Notes under the pieces: generated by a model
Told to the model about the DNA's origin: nothing
The model's input: the letters and a program-made list of their open reading frames with translations, nothing else
Database searches by the model: none
In this document: piece by piece, positions 1 to 9,357 of the stretch
How the letters are laid out: the number at the start of each line of letters is the position of its first letter
How positions within the stretch are numbered: position 1 is the first letter of the stretch
Translations under genes and position numbers: made by a program
NCBI GenBank assembly: GCA_965231815.1
Contig: OZ246890.1
Location: 3,968,001-4,032,000, forward strand
Origin: JAPPFW01 sp965231815
GTDB lineage: Bacteria > Actinomycetota > Acidimicrobiia > Spongiisociales > Spongiisociaceae
Direction of reading: 5' to 3'
Length of the DNA stretch: 64,000 bases

Positions 1-1
1 G

Positions 2-1225
2 CGGCGGCTGGCGGCGGCGATCGAAGGAGCGAGGCGCGAGGCGGACGCCTATTTCGGCAACGCGGCGGTCTACCTAGAGGCATACATGGAGCGGACACGC
101 CACATCGAAGCCCAGATCATCCTGGATCGGCACGGTAACAAGAGGTTCCTCGGAGAGCGCGATTGTTCGGTCCAGCGCCGCCACCAGAAGCTGATCGAGG
201 AATCTCCGGCGCCGGCCTTTTCCGAGACAGCACGACATTCGCTGGGTGAAGCAGCACTGGCTATCGCCGCCGCCTGCGATTATGCCAACGCCGGCACGGT
301 GGAGTTCCTATTCAATCCGGACGGAAGCTTCTACTTCCTGGAGATGAATACCCGGTTGCAGGTGGAGCACACCGTAACCGAAATGGTCACCGGTATAGAT
401 CTGGTGGCTGAACAGCTGGCGGTAGCGGCGGGACGGCCGCTCTCCTTCGAGAGTGCCCCTGCCAGGGGACACGCTATCGAGTTACGGATCAACGCCGAGG
501 ACCCCGGCAACCACTTCCGACCGACCCCGGGGACGGTGACCGCCTACCGGGAACCGGGAGGGCCCGGAATCAGGGTCGATTCATGGATCGTGCCCGGTAC
601 ATCGGTCAGCCAGTATTACGACAACCTGCTGGCCAAGCTCGTCGTATGGGGCCGGAACCGATCAGAGGCCATCGCCCGAGCCAGGCGCGCCCTTGACGAG
701 TTCCATGTGGCCGGGGTAGCCACCACCATTCCAGCCCATAAGGCCGTGCTGTCCCACCCCGGATTCGAAGAGGGGGGAGTACACACCCGGTTCGTCGAGA
801 CCGAACTCAGCCTCGATCCGGAACCGTTCGATCGAGGGGATTCTTTACCCGAAGAAACAGCCACAACGAGGCAGACCATGACTGTCGAGGTAGGGGGCCG
901 TAGGTTCGACGTCACCTACTGGGCGCCGGAAGCCCCTACCCGCACGGGAAGCGAACGTCCTACTCGCAAACCGTCCTTGAAGGGAGCCCGGTCCATGCCT
1001 TCTTCCGCCGAGCCGGGATTCGTGGTTTCACCGATGCAGGGAACCATCGTCAAGGTGTCCGCTAAAGCAGGGGAACGGGTGAAGGCCGGACACCAGATCT
1101 GCGTTCTGGAGGCGATGAAGATGGAAAACGAGATCACCAGCCCGATCGACGGGGAACTGATCGAACTCAAGGTCCAACCAGGTGACACCGTACGAAATAA
1201 CGAAGTGGTAGCTATCGTAAGGTGA
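2..1225 (+). CDS. Acetyl-/propionyl-CoA carboxylase biotin-carboxylase/BCCP subunit (5' end outside window)
   Basis: The frame is open from base 2 with no start, so the N-terminal half of the ATP-grasp biotin carboxylase lies upstream of the window. What remains is the C-terminal part of the ATP-grasp domain, including the EMNTRLQVEH motif near 340-372, the biotin carboxylase C-terminal domain, a poorly conserved linker, and a C-terminal biotinyl domain with the EAMKMEN motif near 1110-1130, whose lysine carries biotin. Single-chain BC-BCCP subunits of this kind pair with a separate carboxyltransferase to carboxylate acetyl- or propionyl-CoA in the cytoplasm. A mutase gene 1.4 kb away on the other strand fits propionyl-CoA metabolism, but the sequence does not settle the substrate. 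The stop is 14 bp from the stop of the convergent LpdA-like gene. Confidence 0.93.
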   Translation, partial: RRLAAAIEGARREADAYFGNAAVYLEAYMERTRHIEAQIILDRHGNKRFLGERDCSVQRRHQKLIEESPAPAFSETARHSLGEAALAIAAACDYANAGTVEFLFNPDGSFYFLEMNTRLQVEHTVTEMVTGIDLVAEQLAVAAGRPLSFESAPARGHAIELRINAEDPGNHFRPTPGTVTAYREPGGPGIRVDSWIVPGTSVSQYYDNLLAKLVVWGRNRSEAIARARRALDEFHVAGVATTIPAHKAVLSHPGFEEGGVHTRFVETELSLDPEPFDRGDSLPEETATTRQTMTVEVGGRRFDVTYWAPEAPTRTGSERPTRKPSLKGARSMPSSAEPGFVVSPMQGTIVKVSAKAGERVKAGHQICVLEAMKMENEITSPIDGELIELKVQPGDTVRNNEVVAIVR

Positions 1226-1239
1226 TCGCCCACCGGCGC

Positions 1240-2604
1240 TCAGTCACCGGCGTCGGAAACCGACTCCGACAAGGTCGGATGGACCATCAGTGTTTCCCGC
1301 AGGGTCTGGACCTTGACGCGGGCGCGTGTGGCTAGAGCAAGGATGCCGATCAACTCCGATGCTCGGTGACCGACAACGGTTCCGCCCAACACCACCCGGG
1401 TAGCCGGATCGGAAACCACCTTGGCGAAGCCCTTGGTACTTCCATGAATGAGACTGCGTGGGTTAGCGGTGAACGGTACCTTGGTAATCCGGACCTTACG
1501 ACCCTCCGCCGCCGCGTCGGCCTCCTCGAGACCGACGGAGGCGATCTCCGGCTCCGTGAAAATGGCCTGGGCGACTTTCGAATAATCAATTGACTTACCG
1601 GGATGGCCGGTCACATGCCGAGCCAGGTTATGGCCTTGCTGGTTGGCGACCGAGGAAAGAAGCATCTGGCCGGTTACATCACCGGCGGCATAGATGTGCG
1701 GTACCGATGTACGCTGGAACTCGTCCACCACAATGAATCCCCGGTCGGTCTTGACCCCGACCTCTTCCAGCCCCAACCCGCCGGTCATCGGTACCGCCCC
1801 CACGGCCAGCAGGGCATGGCTGCCGTCCACGCTCCTGCCATCCCCAACGTGGACCGTCACCCCTTCCGACGTACGGTCAATACCTACCGCTCTGGCGCCC
1901 TTCAGAAGGGTGACCCCACGTTCCAGGAAGTCGACCTCCAGAGCGGTCGCCACCTCTGCGTCCCGGTGCGGGAGCACATGGTGGCGACTCACGAGCAGCG
2001 ACACCTTCGAGCCGAGAGTCTCGAAGATGTGGACCATCTCCACGCCCGTCACGCCCGATCCGATCACTACCACATGCCGGGGAGGGGCCGGTAGGTCGTA
2101 GACGTGGCGGGTCGTGAGGATCCGCTCTCCGTCAACCTCCGCCCAACAAGGCACCCGCGGAGTCGATCCGGTCGAGATCAGAGCAGCGTCGAAAGGAAGC
2201 ATCCGCTCGGTGCCTTCGACCGACGCAACGGCCAGATTGGAGTCGAGTAAACGCCCGCGACCATGAATTATCTCGATGTCCAGGCTATGGAGGAACTCGA
2301 AGGAGCGGTCGGAGATGACCCTGGTGATGCTCCGTATCCGATCAGCCAGACGATCCAGATGTACACCAGCCCCTCCCTCTATGATCCCCAGATCCGCCGC
2401 GTTGCTGATCGCCCTCATCCTGACCGACATGGCAGCCATCGTCTTGGAGGGAATGCAATCACGAAGATGGGCTGCCCCACCCACCACGGAGTTCTCCACA
2501 AGCGTCACCTCGGCGCCCATGCTGGAGGCGGTGGTCGCGGCCGCGCAACCTGCCGGTCCGGCCCCGATGATCAGGAAGCGAATTGGTGCTGCCCGGTGAT
2601 TCAT
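1240..2604 (-). CDS. LpdA-like NAD(P)/FAD oxidoreductase lacking one redox cysteine
   Basis: A 454-residue pyridine nucleotide-disulfide reductase family protein. It has an N-terminal GxGPAG FAD motif (about residues 12-17), a second Rossmann motif for NAD(P) (VIGSGVTGVE), an E-x-x-R-A-x-AAGDVTG second FAD motif, and the C-terminal HPTLSE signature of the dimerisation domain. The active-site segment reads GGAAHLRDCIPSK, where true dihydrolipoamide dehydrogenases have GG-T-C-x4-C-IPSK, so the first cysteine is an alanine and no disulfide can form. Mycobacterial LpdA (Rv3303c), a quinone reductase, is the known relative lacking one redox cysteine, so a quinone or dye reductase is more likely than a lipoamide role. 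It lies 40 bp downstream of the mutase gene on the same strand and may be cotranscribed. Confidence 0.85.
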   Translation of the reverse strand: MNHRAAPIRFLIIGAGPAGCAAATTASSMGAEVTLVENSVVGGAAHLRDCIPSKTMAAMSVRMRAISNAADLGIIEGGAGVHLDRLADRIRSITRVISDRSFEFLHSLDIEIIHGRGRLLDSNLAVASVEGTERMLPFDAALISTGSTPRVPCWAEVDGERILTTRHVYDLPAPPRHVVVIGSGVTGVEMVHIFETLGSKVSLLVSRHHVLPHRDAEVATALEVDFLERGVTLLKGARAVGIDRTSEGVTVHVGDGRSVDGSHALLAVGAVPMTGGLGLEEVGVKTDRGFIVVDEFQRTSVPHIYAAGDVTGQMLLSSVANQQGHNLARHVTGHPGKSIDYSKVAQAIFTEPEIASVGLEEADAAAEGRKVRITKVPFTANPRSLIHGSTKGFAKVVSDPATRVVLGGTVVGHRASELIGILALATRARVKVQTLRETLMVHPTLSESVSDAGD

Positions 2605-2643
2605 ACGCCGACCCTCATCGGCGTAGCCGGGATCAGGAACCGA

Positions 2644-4218
2644 TCAACCGGCAACATACGTACCGAACACCCGCCGCAAGGTGTCAGAAACCTCTCCGAG
2701 AGTTGCGCCGACACGTAAGGCCTCCTTCATCGGGTCCATGAGATTCTTCCTGGTGCCCGCTATTTCCTGCACCTTCGCCAACCGTTTCTCCACAGATGGG
2801 CGGTGCCGGAGGGAACGATGGCGGGCCAGCCTGCCCCGCTGGGCCTGCTCGATCGAGGAATCGACGGCAAGCGCCCTCACGTCCGGTCCGTGGTCGTCAA
2901 CATAGCGATTAACCCCTACCACGATATCCTCCCCACGCTCATTACGCAGCGAGGCACGGTAAGCAGCCTCCTCGATCTCCCCTTGCGGGAAGCCCTGCTC
3001 GATAGCCGCCACCGCGCCCCCGAGCCGATCCATTTCCTCAATGATCCGGGAAGCGGCCGACTCGAGCCTATCGGTGAGGTTCTCCACATAATACGACCCC
3101 GCCAGCGGATCCACGGTATCGCCGATCCCTGATTCCGAGCCCAGAATCTGCTGGGTCCGTAAAGCGATCGTGGCCGAACGTTCCGTCGGGAGACCGAGCG
3201 CTTCATCGAACGAGTTGGTATGCAACGACTGGGTGCCGCCGAGTGTGGCGGCCAATGCCTGCACGGTGGTGCGCACGATGTTGTTCTCCGGTTGTTGGGC
3301 GGTGAGGGTCGAACCGGCGGTCTGGGTGTGAAACCGCATCCGCTGGGCAGTCGGTTCGGTGGCGCCGAAACGTTCCTTCATGATGGTCGCCCACATCCTC
3401 CGGGCAGCCCGGAACTTGGCCGCTTCCTCGAAGAAATGGTTGTGCGCGTTCCAGAAGAAGGAAAGCCGCGGCCCGAACCGGTTCACGTCCAAACCGGCGC
3501 CCACCGCCGCCTCAACGTAGGCAATACCGTTGGCCAATGTGAAGGCAACCTCCTGCGCCGCGGTCGCGCCCGCCTCACGGATGTGGTACCCGCTGATCGA
3601 GATGGTGTTCCAGTCGGGCAACTCGGAAGAACAGTAGGCAAAGAGGTCGGTGACCAACCGCATCGAAGCCTCCGGGGGATAGATATAGGTCCCACGAGCA
3701 ATGTATTCCTTCAGAATGTCGTTCTGAACCGTTCCCCGGATGCGTTCGGAGGGCACGCCTTGTTCCTCGGCGACCAACTGGTAGAGGAGCAGCAGGATCG
3801 GCGCGGTGGAATTGATCGTCATCGAGGTGGTGACCTCTCCCAGGGCAAGCCCATCCAGAAGAGTTCTCATGTCGGACAGGGAGTCGATAGCCACGCCCAC
3901 CTTGCCCACCTCTCCCTCCGCTAGAGCGGAGTCGGAATCCAAGCCCATCTGGGTCGGAAGATCAAAAGCCACCGACAGGCCGGTCTGTCCGGCGGCGAGC
4001 AGGGACTTGAAGCGTTCGTTGGTCTCCCGGGCGGTCCCGAACCCGGCGTACTGGCGCATCGTCCACAGCCGGCCCCGGTACATGGTGGGATATGGCCCCC
4101 TGGTGAACGGATACTTGCCTGGTTCACCTAGCAGACCGTGTGAGGATGGGCCGTAGACCGCGTCGATATCCAATCCGCTCGAAGTAGACCGGACCGGTAA
4201 CTGCGATGGATTGGACAC
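2644..4218 (-). CDS. Methylmalonyl-CoA mutase large-subunit family protein (no B12 domain)
   Basis: About 524 residues of the TIM-barrel catalytic part of a coenzyme B12-dependent acyl-CoA mutase. Visible hallmarks are the GPYPTMYRGRLWTMRQYAGF segment, ERFKxLLAAGQTGLSVAFDLPTQMG, and the RxxxHTQTAGSTLTAQQPENNIVRT region. The cobalamin-binding domain (DxHxxG) is absent and is normally supplied by a separate small subunit in this subfamily. I place the start at GTG 4218, which gives the usual length and has an AGGA 11 bp upstream; a longer reading from 4299 adds an unconserved, proline-rich leader. The substrate could be methylmalonyl-CoA, isobutyryl-CoA or another acyl-CoA. It is divergent from the PBP gene, with a 92-bp shared promoter region, and the LpdA-like gene follows. 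Confidence 0.9.
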   Translation of the reverse strand: MSNPSQLPVRSTSSGLDIDAVYGPSSHGLLGEPGKYPFTRGPYPTMYRGRLWTMRQYAGFGTARETNERFKSLLAAGQTGLSVAFDLPTQMGLDSDSALAEGEVGKVGVAIDSLSDMRTLLDGLALGEVTTSMTINSTAPILLLLYQLVAEEQGVPSERIRGTVQNDILKEYIARGTYIYPPEASMRLVTDLFAYCSSELPDWNTISISGYHIREAGATAAQEVAFTLANGIAYVEAAVGAGLDVNRFGPRLSFFWNAHNHFFEEAAKFRAARRMWATIMKERFGATEPTAQRMRFHTQTAGSTLTAQQPENNIVRTTVQALAATLGGTQSLHTNSFDEALGLPTERSATIALRTQQILGSESGIGDTVDPLAGSYYVENLTDRLESAASRIIEEMDRLGGAVAAIEQGFPQGEIEEAAYRASLRNERGEDIVVGVNRYVDDHGPDVRALAVDSSIEQAQRGRLARHRSLRHRPSVEKRLAKVQEIAGTRKNLMDPMKEALRVGATLGEVSDTLRRVFGTYVAG

Positions 4219-4310
4219 TGGTCTGGGTATCCTGACTAGTCGATGACTCGGAATCCTAACGCCTGCACGAACCAGGTTCGGACCACCTACGCCAACCATT
4301 AGCGAGCTTC

Positions 4311-6791
4311 ATGAGCGAACCCACCATACATGACGTAGAACGGAGCGAGATCGGGCGTAGATGGTCTCTGGCTCTGGTACTCAGCGTAGCGATCACATTC
4401 GTTATGGCCACCTGGATAGGCCTGTTCGGTTTCCTGGCCGTCAACGCCTCGTACGGTACCTTCGACCGGTTTGTAGACCGATGGTTACCGCAAACCGAGA
4501 CCGAGGCAACCCGGCTCGTCCTTCCCGATCTGTCCCGCGTGTCCCGCGTCTACACCGAAGACGGGGTACCGCTCGCTGAACTGCATGCCGGACGGGTTTC
4601 GGAACCGGCCCACATATGGGAAATACCCCATTCGCTCCAGAGTGCGGTACTCGCCGCCGAGGATGGGGATTACTTCGAGCACACGGGAATCGACTTCACC
4701 GCCATCATCAGCGCTATGCGCGACTACGTGACCGGTACTTCCCGGCGTGGTGGGTCGACAATCACCCAGCAGATCGTCAAGCAGAACATCGTGGGAGACG
4801 AGTTGACCATACAGCGCAAGATCCTCGAAGCGCTGTATGCGATCGAACTGGAAAGACAATACGAGAAACCGCAGATCCTCGAGTTCTATCTGAACTCGGT
4901 GTATTTCGGATGGTCGGCGTACGGGGTGAGAGCCGCCGCTCGTGAGTACTTCGACAAGGAACTCGATGAACTGACCATCGCCGAATCCGCCACCCTGGCG
5001 GTGACGATACGCAATCCTTCCCTCTACGACCCTCGCCGGCAGGAGGAGCGCGCCCATGAGCGGAGGGATGACGTCATCGACGCCATGGCCACATCGGGAT
5101 TCATCAGCTTCGAGGAGGCCGCCGCCGCCAAGGAGGAACCGTTCGTCATCAAGCCACACCTTCCGTTCGAGAGCCCGGCGGATCATGTCGTCGCCGAGGT
5201 CCGCCGCCAGATCCTGAACGACCCGGAATTCCGGGACCTGGGAGAAACCAACGAAGAGCGGCGCCAGGCCGTATTCGGCTGCCCCGCCCACGAACAGGAC
5301 TGTGAAGGTGGGGGAGGACTGGAGATCTATGTGACGGTCGACCTCGAAATGCAGGAAGCCGCCAACCGGATACTCCAGTCATGGCTTCCGCTCCCGACCG
5401 ACGGTTCCGGCGATGCTCGAGGAACGCCCACCGGCGCCATCGCCATGGTAGAGAACCACACCGGAGCGGTACTGGCCATGTCTTCGGGCCTTCCCTTCGA
5501 GCAGGAGCAGTTCGACCTGGCGATCCAGGGGAAACGGAACCCGGGATCGGCCTTCAAGCCCTTCGTACTGGCCGCCTACCTCCAGGAGGGCGGCAGTCTC
5601 CAGTCATACTGGGATGCGAGAACCCCCCGTGAGATCGAATGCGACGATCCCTGCGGACCCGACGGCGGCTATGTCTGGACAGTGCGCAATGCGGGCAGGG
5701 TTGATGAGTTGATAACTCTTTCCCAGGCGACCGAGTCGTCGGTCAACACCGTGTATGCGCAACTGGCGGTGGAATTGGGACCCCAAGCGATAATCCAAAC
5801 CGCCCGTAACCTGGGCGTCACATCGGAACTGGACGAGGTCTACTCCCTCGCCCTAGGCGCGGGAGCGGTCAGCCCCCTCGAAATGGCATCCGCGTACGGT
5901 ACGTTCGCCACCAACGGGGTCCATGCCGAACCGTACCTGATCTCCCGGATCGTGGACAGCGACGGAACGGTGATCTACCAGCGGGGGGTGCGCACGTACC
6001 AGGCCCTTGACCCCGTGCTGGCGGCCGCGGTGCGTAGGCCGATGGAAAGGGTGGTCTGTTGCGGTACCGCGCGCCGGGCGATCATCGACGGGGTACCCCA
6101 GGCCGGCAAGACGGGAACCCATCAAGCCTACCGGGACGCCTGGTTCGTCGGCTACGTTCCGAACTTCACGACCGCCGTTTGGGTGGGTTTCCCAGACGAA
6201 CAGATAGCCCTCAGAGACGTGGTCATAAACGGTGAGACCTACACCCGGGTATTCGGCGGCTCGGTTCCCGCTCCTATCTGGAAGGAGTTCATGGAAATCG
6301 TGCTCGCCAAATATCCATCCGGCGATTTCCCCAGCAGCCTGGGTGTAAGCATCTACAACGAGGTGCCTTTCACCGCGGTCCCCGAAGTTGTGGGATTGAC
6401 CGAGAGACAGGCTACCGAAGCTGTATTCGCGGCGCACCTACTTCCCGAAGTTGTGAGGGTCGGCTCATCAAGCCCGGCCGGAACCGTGCTGGCCACCGTG
6501 CCCGTACAAGGCGAGGAAACAGACCAGGGGGCAACGGTGCTCATAGAGGTGTCGTCGGGGGTCGCAAATCTTCTAATCCCGGATCTGATCGGATTGAGTA
6601 TTGATGAGGTCACCGAGTTGATCGATGGGATACGGCAAGGAAGCTACCCGAACTTGGCGGTCGAAATCCGCTACGAGCCGACGGGTGACGCGGACCAGGT
6701 AGATCGGGTGGTGTTCACGAATCCGGGCCCCGGAGCGTCTCTGAGCCCGAACCAACCGCTCGTCATCTTGGTAGGAAGTGACGGATCCTAG
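4311..6791 (+). CDS. Class A penicillin-binding protein with two PASTA domains
   Basis: Bifunctional peptidoglycan glycosyltransferase and transpeptidase, 826 residues. Order: a short cytoplasmic tail, a signal anchor at about residues 20-46, a GT51 domain with the catalytic EDGDYFEHxGID motif (about 115) and RGGSTITQQ, then the transpeptidase domain with SxxK as SAFK (about 413), SxN as SVN (about 477) and KTGT (about 600). Two C-terminal PASTA repeats follow (about 683-752 and 754-822), each beginning with a VP or IP plus DxxGL-type element. It acts on the outer face of the membrane, polymerising and cross-linking lipid II. This resembles the actinobacterial PonA architecture with an extra PASTA unit. 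All catalytic motifs are intact. Confidence 0.95.
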   Translation: MSEPTIHDVERSEIGRRWSLALVLSVAITFVMATWIGLFGFLAVNASYGTFDRFVDRWLPQTETEATRLVLPDLSRVSRVYTEDGVPLAELHAGRVSEPAHIWEIPHSLQSAVLAAEDGDYFEHTGIDFTAIISAMRDYVTGTSRRGGSTITQQIVKQNIVGDELTIQRKILEALYAIELERQYEKPQILEFYLNSVYFGWSAYGVRAAAREYFDKELDELTIAESATLAVTIRNPSLYDPRRQEERAHERRDDVIDAMATSGFISFEEAAAAKEEPFVIKPHLPFESPADHVVAEVRRQILNDPEFRDLGETNEERRQAVFGCPAHEQDCEGGGGLEIYVTVDLEMQEAANRILQSWLPLPTDGSGDARGTPTGAIAMVENHTGAVLAMSSGLPFEQEQFDLAIQGKRNPGSAFKPFVLAAYLQEGGSLQSYWDARTPREIECDDPCGPDGGYVWTVRNAGRVDELITLSQATESSVNTVYAQLAVELGPQAIIQTARNLGVTSELDEVYSLALGAGAVSPLEMASAYGTFATNGVHAEPYLISRIVDSDGTVIYQRGVRTYQALDPVLAAAVRRPMERVVCCGTARRAIIDGVPQAGKTGTHQAYRDAWFVGYVPNFTTAVWVGFPDEQIALRDVVINGETYTRVFGGSVPAPIWKEFMEIVLAKYPSGDFPSSLGVSIYNEVPFTAVPEVVGLTERQATEAVFAAHLLPEVVRVGSSSPAGTVLATVPVQGEETDQGATVLIEVSSGVANLLIPDLIGLSIDEVTELIDGIRQGSYPNLAVEIRYEPTGDADQVDRVVFTNPGPGASLSPNQPLVILVGSDGS

Positions 6792-6844
6792 GAGCAGCCG
6801 GTTCACGAACCTTAGCGAATGCTAAAACAAACCTATCTTACCTA

Positions 6845-6873
6845 TTGATATACGGCCTTCTATACGGTATAAA
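6845..6873 (+). promoter_or_regulatory. Sigma-70-like promoter for a leaderless transcript
   Basis: TTGATA at 6845-6850 and TATAAA at 6868-6873 are separated by exactly 17 bp and lie in an AT-rich island after the PBP stop. The A of the ATG at 6880 is 7 bases past the -10 box, which is the expected transcription start, and there is no Shine-Dalgarno sequence between them. This predicts a leaderless mRNA. The boxes are seen directly; the transcription start is inferred. Confidence 0.7.
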
Positions 6874-6879
6874 TACCTT

Positions 6880-7329
6880 ATGCGGTTTGCAGCGCCCGGA
6901 ACAGTCCGTGTGAATGATCGTCCTCCCGTCGCCACGGACATCGCGCCGTCACCGGGCGCTGCTCTCCGCATACCCGGCCAGCAGAGGTGCCGTATCTCGC
7001 CCCGCCTAGTGCCTACCGCTTCCGCCACCGGGTTCGAACCCTCCCATCCCTACGTGCGCATATTCTGGACGGCGGTTATCGGCCCCGGACCGGTCGCCGA
7101 GTTGCTCCGGGTTATCGCAGCGGCACACCGGATGGCTGCGATCCCTCATCCTCTCTTTCTTCCCGTGTTATGCCGGGAAGGGCTGATCCACTACAGCCGG
7201 GGAACCGTATGGGTTCTGGACCGGGTACCTCCGCTCGGGCTTCGCCAGCTGGCGTTGCTGCCTCCGGGCCTGAAGCAACGCCACGCCGCGGAGTTGGCGG
7301 CCGCGGATCGTGCTGTACAGGGGAGATAA
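6880..7329 (+). CDS. Hypothetical protein, 149 aa
   Basis: I recognise no family. The first 55 residues are low in order-promoting composition and rich in Pro, Arg and Ala; residues about 57-135 look like a compact folded region (HPYVRIFWTAVIGPGPVAELLRV and following) with several hydrophobic stretches too short and too interrupted to be convincing membrane helices. The start is supported by a near-consensus promoter placing the transcription start on the ATG itself. It ends 49 bp before the sirtuin start on the same strand. An alternative is that only the C-terminal two thirds is translated from an internal start. Confidence 0.55.
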   Translation: MRFAAPGTVRVNDRPPVATDIAPSPGAALRIPGQQRCRISPRLVPTASATGFEPSHPYVRIFWTAVIGPGPVAELLRVIAAAHRMAAIPHPLFLPVLCREGLIHYSRGTVWVLDRVPPLGLRQLALLPPGLKQRHAAELAAADRAVQGR

Positions 7330-7378
7330 AGGCACCCCCGTAGCCCGGACCGCTCCGACTCCCCTACCATCACCAACC

Positions 7379-8134
7379 ATGCCGGATCACATCGAAGAAG
7401 CGGCCGCGCTGCTCCACCGCGCCAGGCACATTCTGGCCTTCACCGGAGCAGGTATCTCTACCGAGTCGGGTATACCTGATTTCCGCGGTCCCGAAGGGCT
7501 GTGGAAATCGGTCGATCCCGACGATTTCACCTTCTCGAAGTACCTGTCATCGTCGGAAGTCCGCAAGCGAAGCTGGATCAGGTGGTCAACCTCCCCGATA
7601 CGCGGCGCCAAACCCAACGCCGCCCATCTCGGTATCGTGGATCTCCACCGCATGAATCGACTTGAAGGCTGCGTGACGCAGAATATCGACGGTCTCCACC
7701 AGTCTGCCGGACTACCGGACGAGCGAACGGTCGAACTGCACGGCAACGTATGGACCGTCCACTGCCTGAAGTGCCCCGCAACTTGGCCAACCGAGGAGGT
7801 ATTCGACCGAGTAGAGAAGGGTGATGAGGATCCGCACTGTCCCCACTGCGGTGGGATCATCAAGTTGGCCGTGATCTCCTTCGGCCAAGCCATGCCTGCT
7901 TGGGAAATGGACCGAGCGTATGCCATGGCCGGCGACGCCGACGCGGTGCTCGCAGTGGGCACAACCCTTTCCGTCTGGCCGGCGGCCGATATCCCGTTGG
8001 CGGCCTCCCGACGCGGGGCTCCGCTGGTGATCATCAACATGGGCCCCACCGACTTCGACACCCTGGCCGACCTCAGGATAGAGCAACCGGCCGGAGAAGC
8101 TCTAGCAAGACTCGTCTCTCTGCTCGCCGGATGA
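7379..8134 (+). CDS. Sir2-family NAD-dependent protein deacylase
   Basis: A 251-residue sirtuin. Signature segments in order: FTGAGIS with GIPDFRG for NAD binding (about residues 21-40), TQNIDGLH (about 100), the catalytic histidine in ELHGNV (about 121), two CxxC pairs (CLKC and CPHC) for structural zinc, and GTTLSVWPAA near the C-terminus. It removes acyl groups from lysines using NAD and releases O-acyl-ADP-ribose. I chose the ATG at 7379 because it gives the normal N-terminus immediately before the Rossmann motif; an upstream in-frame start at 7310 adds 23 unconserved residues. A link to acyl-CoA metabolic enzymes is plausible but not shown by position, since no acyl-CoA synthetase is adjacent. 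Confidence 0.93.
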   Translation: MPDHIEEAAALLHRARHILAFTGAGISTESGIPDFRGPEGLWKSVDPDDFTFSKYLSSSEVRKRSWIRWSTSPIRGAKPNAAHLGIVDLHRMNRLEGCVTQNIDGLHQSAGLPDERTVELHGNVWTVHCLKCPATWPTEEVFDRVEKGDEDPHCPHCGGIIKLAVISFGQAMPAWEMDRAYAMAGDADAVLAVGTTLSVWPAADIPLAASRRGAPLVIINMGPTDFDTLADLRIEQPAGEALARLVSLLAG

Positions 8135-8165
8135 GCGGACCAGCCGGGGTACGATACTGATCACT

Positions 8166-9341
8166 ATGCGTGCCTCGTACACCGATCTGGTGCTAGCCGC
8201 CCGTCGACAGATCCGTGAAGTGTCGGTCACTGAATTGGCGGCCCTTGACCCGGACCGGATCATCCTGATCGACGTGCGAGAACCGATCGAGTGGGAGCAG
8301 GGTAAGCTCCCGGGAGCATTACACATTCCCCGAGGCGTCCTGGAAGGAACCATACCCCGGGTAGCCGGATTCCCCGGCGTGAGCGGAGACCGGAACATCG
8401 TCCTCTACTGCGCTTCCGGCGCCCGCTCCGCTCTGGCCGCTGTAACCCTCGAGATGATGGGCTATTCCGGTTCTTGCTCACTGGCGGGGGGATTCCAAGC
8501 ATGGAAAGCCGCCGGAGGAGCCTGGGACCTACCGGGTGGGCTGACAACCAAGCAACAGGCCCGCTACGACCGGCACATCCGCCTTCCGGAGGTAGGCGCC
8601 CGGGGACAGGAGGAGCTTCTCGGTGCACGCGTACTCGTGGTGGGAGCAGGTGGTCTCGGGTCACCGGCAGCCCTGTATCTCGCTGCCGGGGGAGTCGGAA
8701 CGATCGGAATCGTCGACCATGACCGGGTGGACCTAACCAATCTGCAGAGGCAGATACTGCACAATGTCGGAACGGTGGGCCACAAGAAAGTGCTCTCCGC
8801 TCGCGAAACCATCGTCGGGCTGAATCCCGATGTCACCGTAGTTCCGCATGATGTCCGGCTAGACGCCGCGACGGTTCTCGAACTGATGGATGGCTACGAC
8901 TTGGTAGTGGACGGCGCCGACAACTTCCCTACCCGGTATCTTCTTAACGATGCCTCTCTCCGTACCGGAATCCCGGTGGTGCACGGCGCCATCTTCCGGT
9001 TCGAAGGGCAGGTGAGCCTGTTCGATCCCGCCTCGGGACCCTGCTACCGCTGCCTCTTCCCCCAACCGCCCTCCCCCGACCTGGCCCCCAACTGCGAGGA
9101 AGCGGGTGTCTTGGGGGTGCTGCCCGGAGTCGTCGGGACTTTACAGGCTACCGAGGCCCTCAAGTGGCTGCTCGGCATCGGCGAACCTCTGGTCGGACGG
9201 TTACTCCTCTACGACGCGCTCTCCCAGGGTTTCCAGACCCTGAGTTATGGGAAACGGCCCGGATGCCCCGCCTGCGGCGATCCTCGAAACCCTCCACCCC
9301 TGACGGACTACGACGAAAGCTGCGCGGCACGAAGCCGGTAG
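8166..9341 (+). CDS. Rhodanese-ThiF/MoeB fusion adenylyltransferase
   Basis: 391 residues with an N-terminal rhodanese domain (about 15-125, active-site loop CASGAR near residue 81) followed by an E1-like ThiF/MoeB/HesA domain (about 135-385). The latter shows GAGGLGSP for ATP, DxDRVDLTNLQRQ, DGADNFPTRYLLND, and zinc cysteine pairs CYRC (about 293) and CPAC (about 367). Such proteins adenylate and then thiolate the C-terminal glycine of a ubiquitin-like sulfur carrier (MoaD or ThiS type). In MoeZ/MOCS3 the rhodanese domain is usually C-terminal; here it leads. The molybdopterin-dependent CO dehydrogenase at 49.6-53.3 kb would need such chemistry, although a thiamin or thiolated-cofactor role is equally possible. 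It lies 31 bp after the sirtuin gene. Confidence 0.9.
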   Translation: MRASYTDLVLAARRQIREVSVTELAALDPDRIILIDVREPIEWEQGKLPGALHIPRGVLEGTIPRVAGFPGVSGDRNIVLYCASGARSALAAVTLEMMGYSGSCSLAGGFQAWKAAGGAWDLPGGLTTKQQARYDRHIRLPEVGARGQEELLGARVLVVGAGGLGSPAALYLAAGGVGTIGIVDHDRVDLTNLQRQILHNVGTVGHKKVLSARETIVGLNPDVTVVPHDVRLDAATVLELMDGYDLVVDGADNFPTRYLLNDASLRTGIPVVHGAIFRFEGQVSLFDPASGPCYRCLFPQPPSPDLAPNCEEAGVLGVLPGVVGTLQATEALKWLLGIGEPLVGRLLLYDALSQGFQTLSYGKRPGCPACGDPRNPPPLTDYDESCAARSR

Positions 9342-9357
9342 TACCCGACTGCCAACA

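Noticed and set aside
7020..7050. GGGTTCGAACCC-like T-arm sequence
   Set aside because: No acceptor stem or anticodon arm can be built around it; it is coding sequence of the 149-residue protein.
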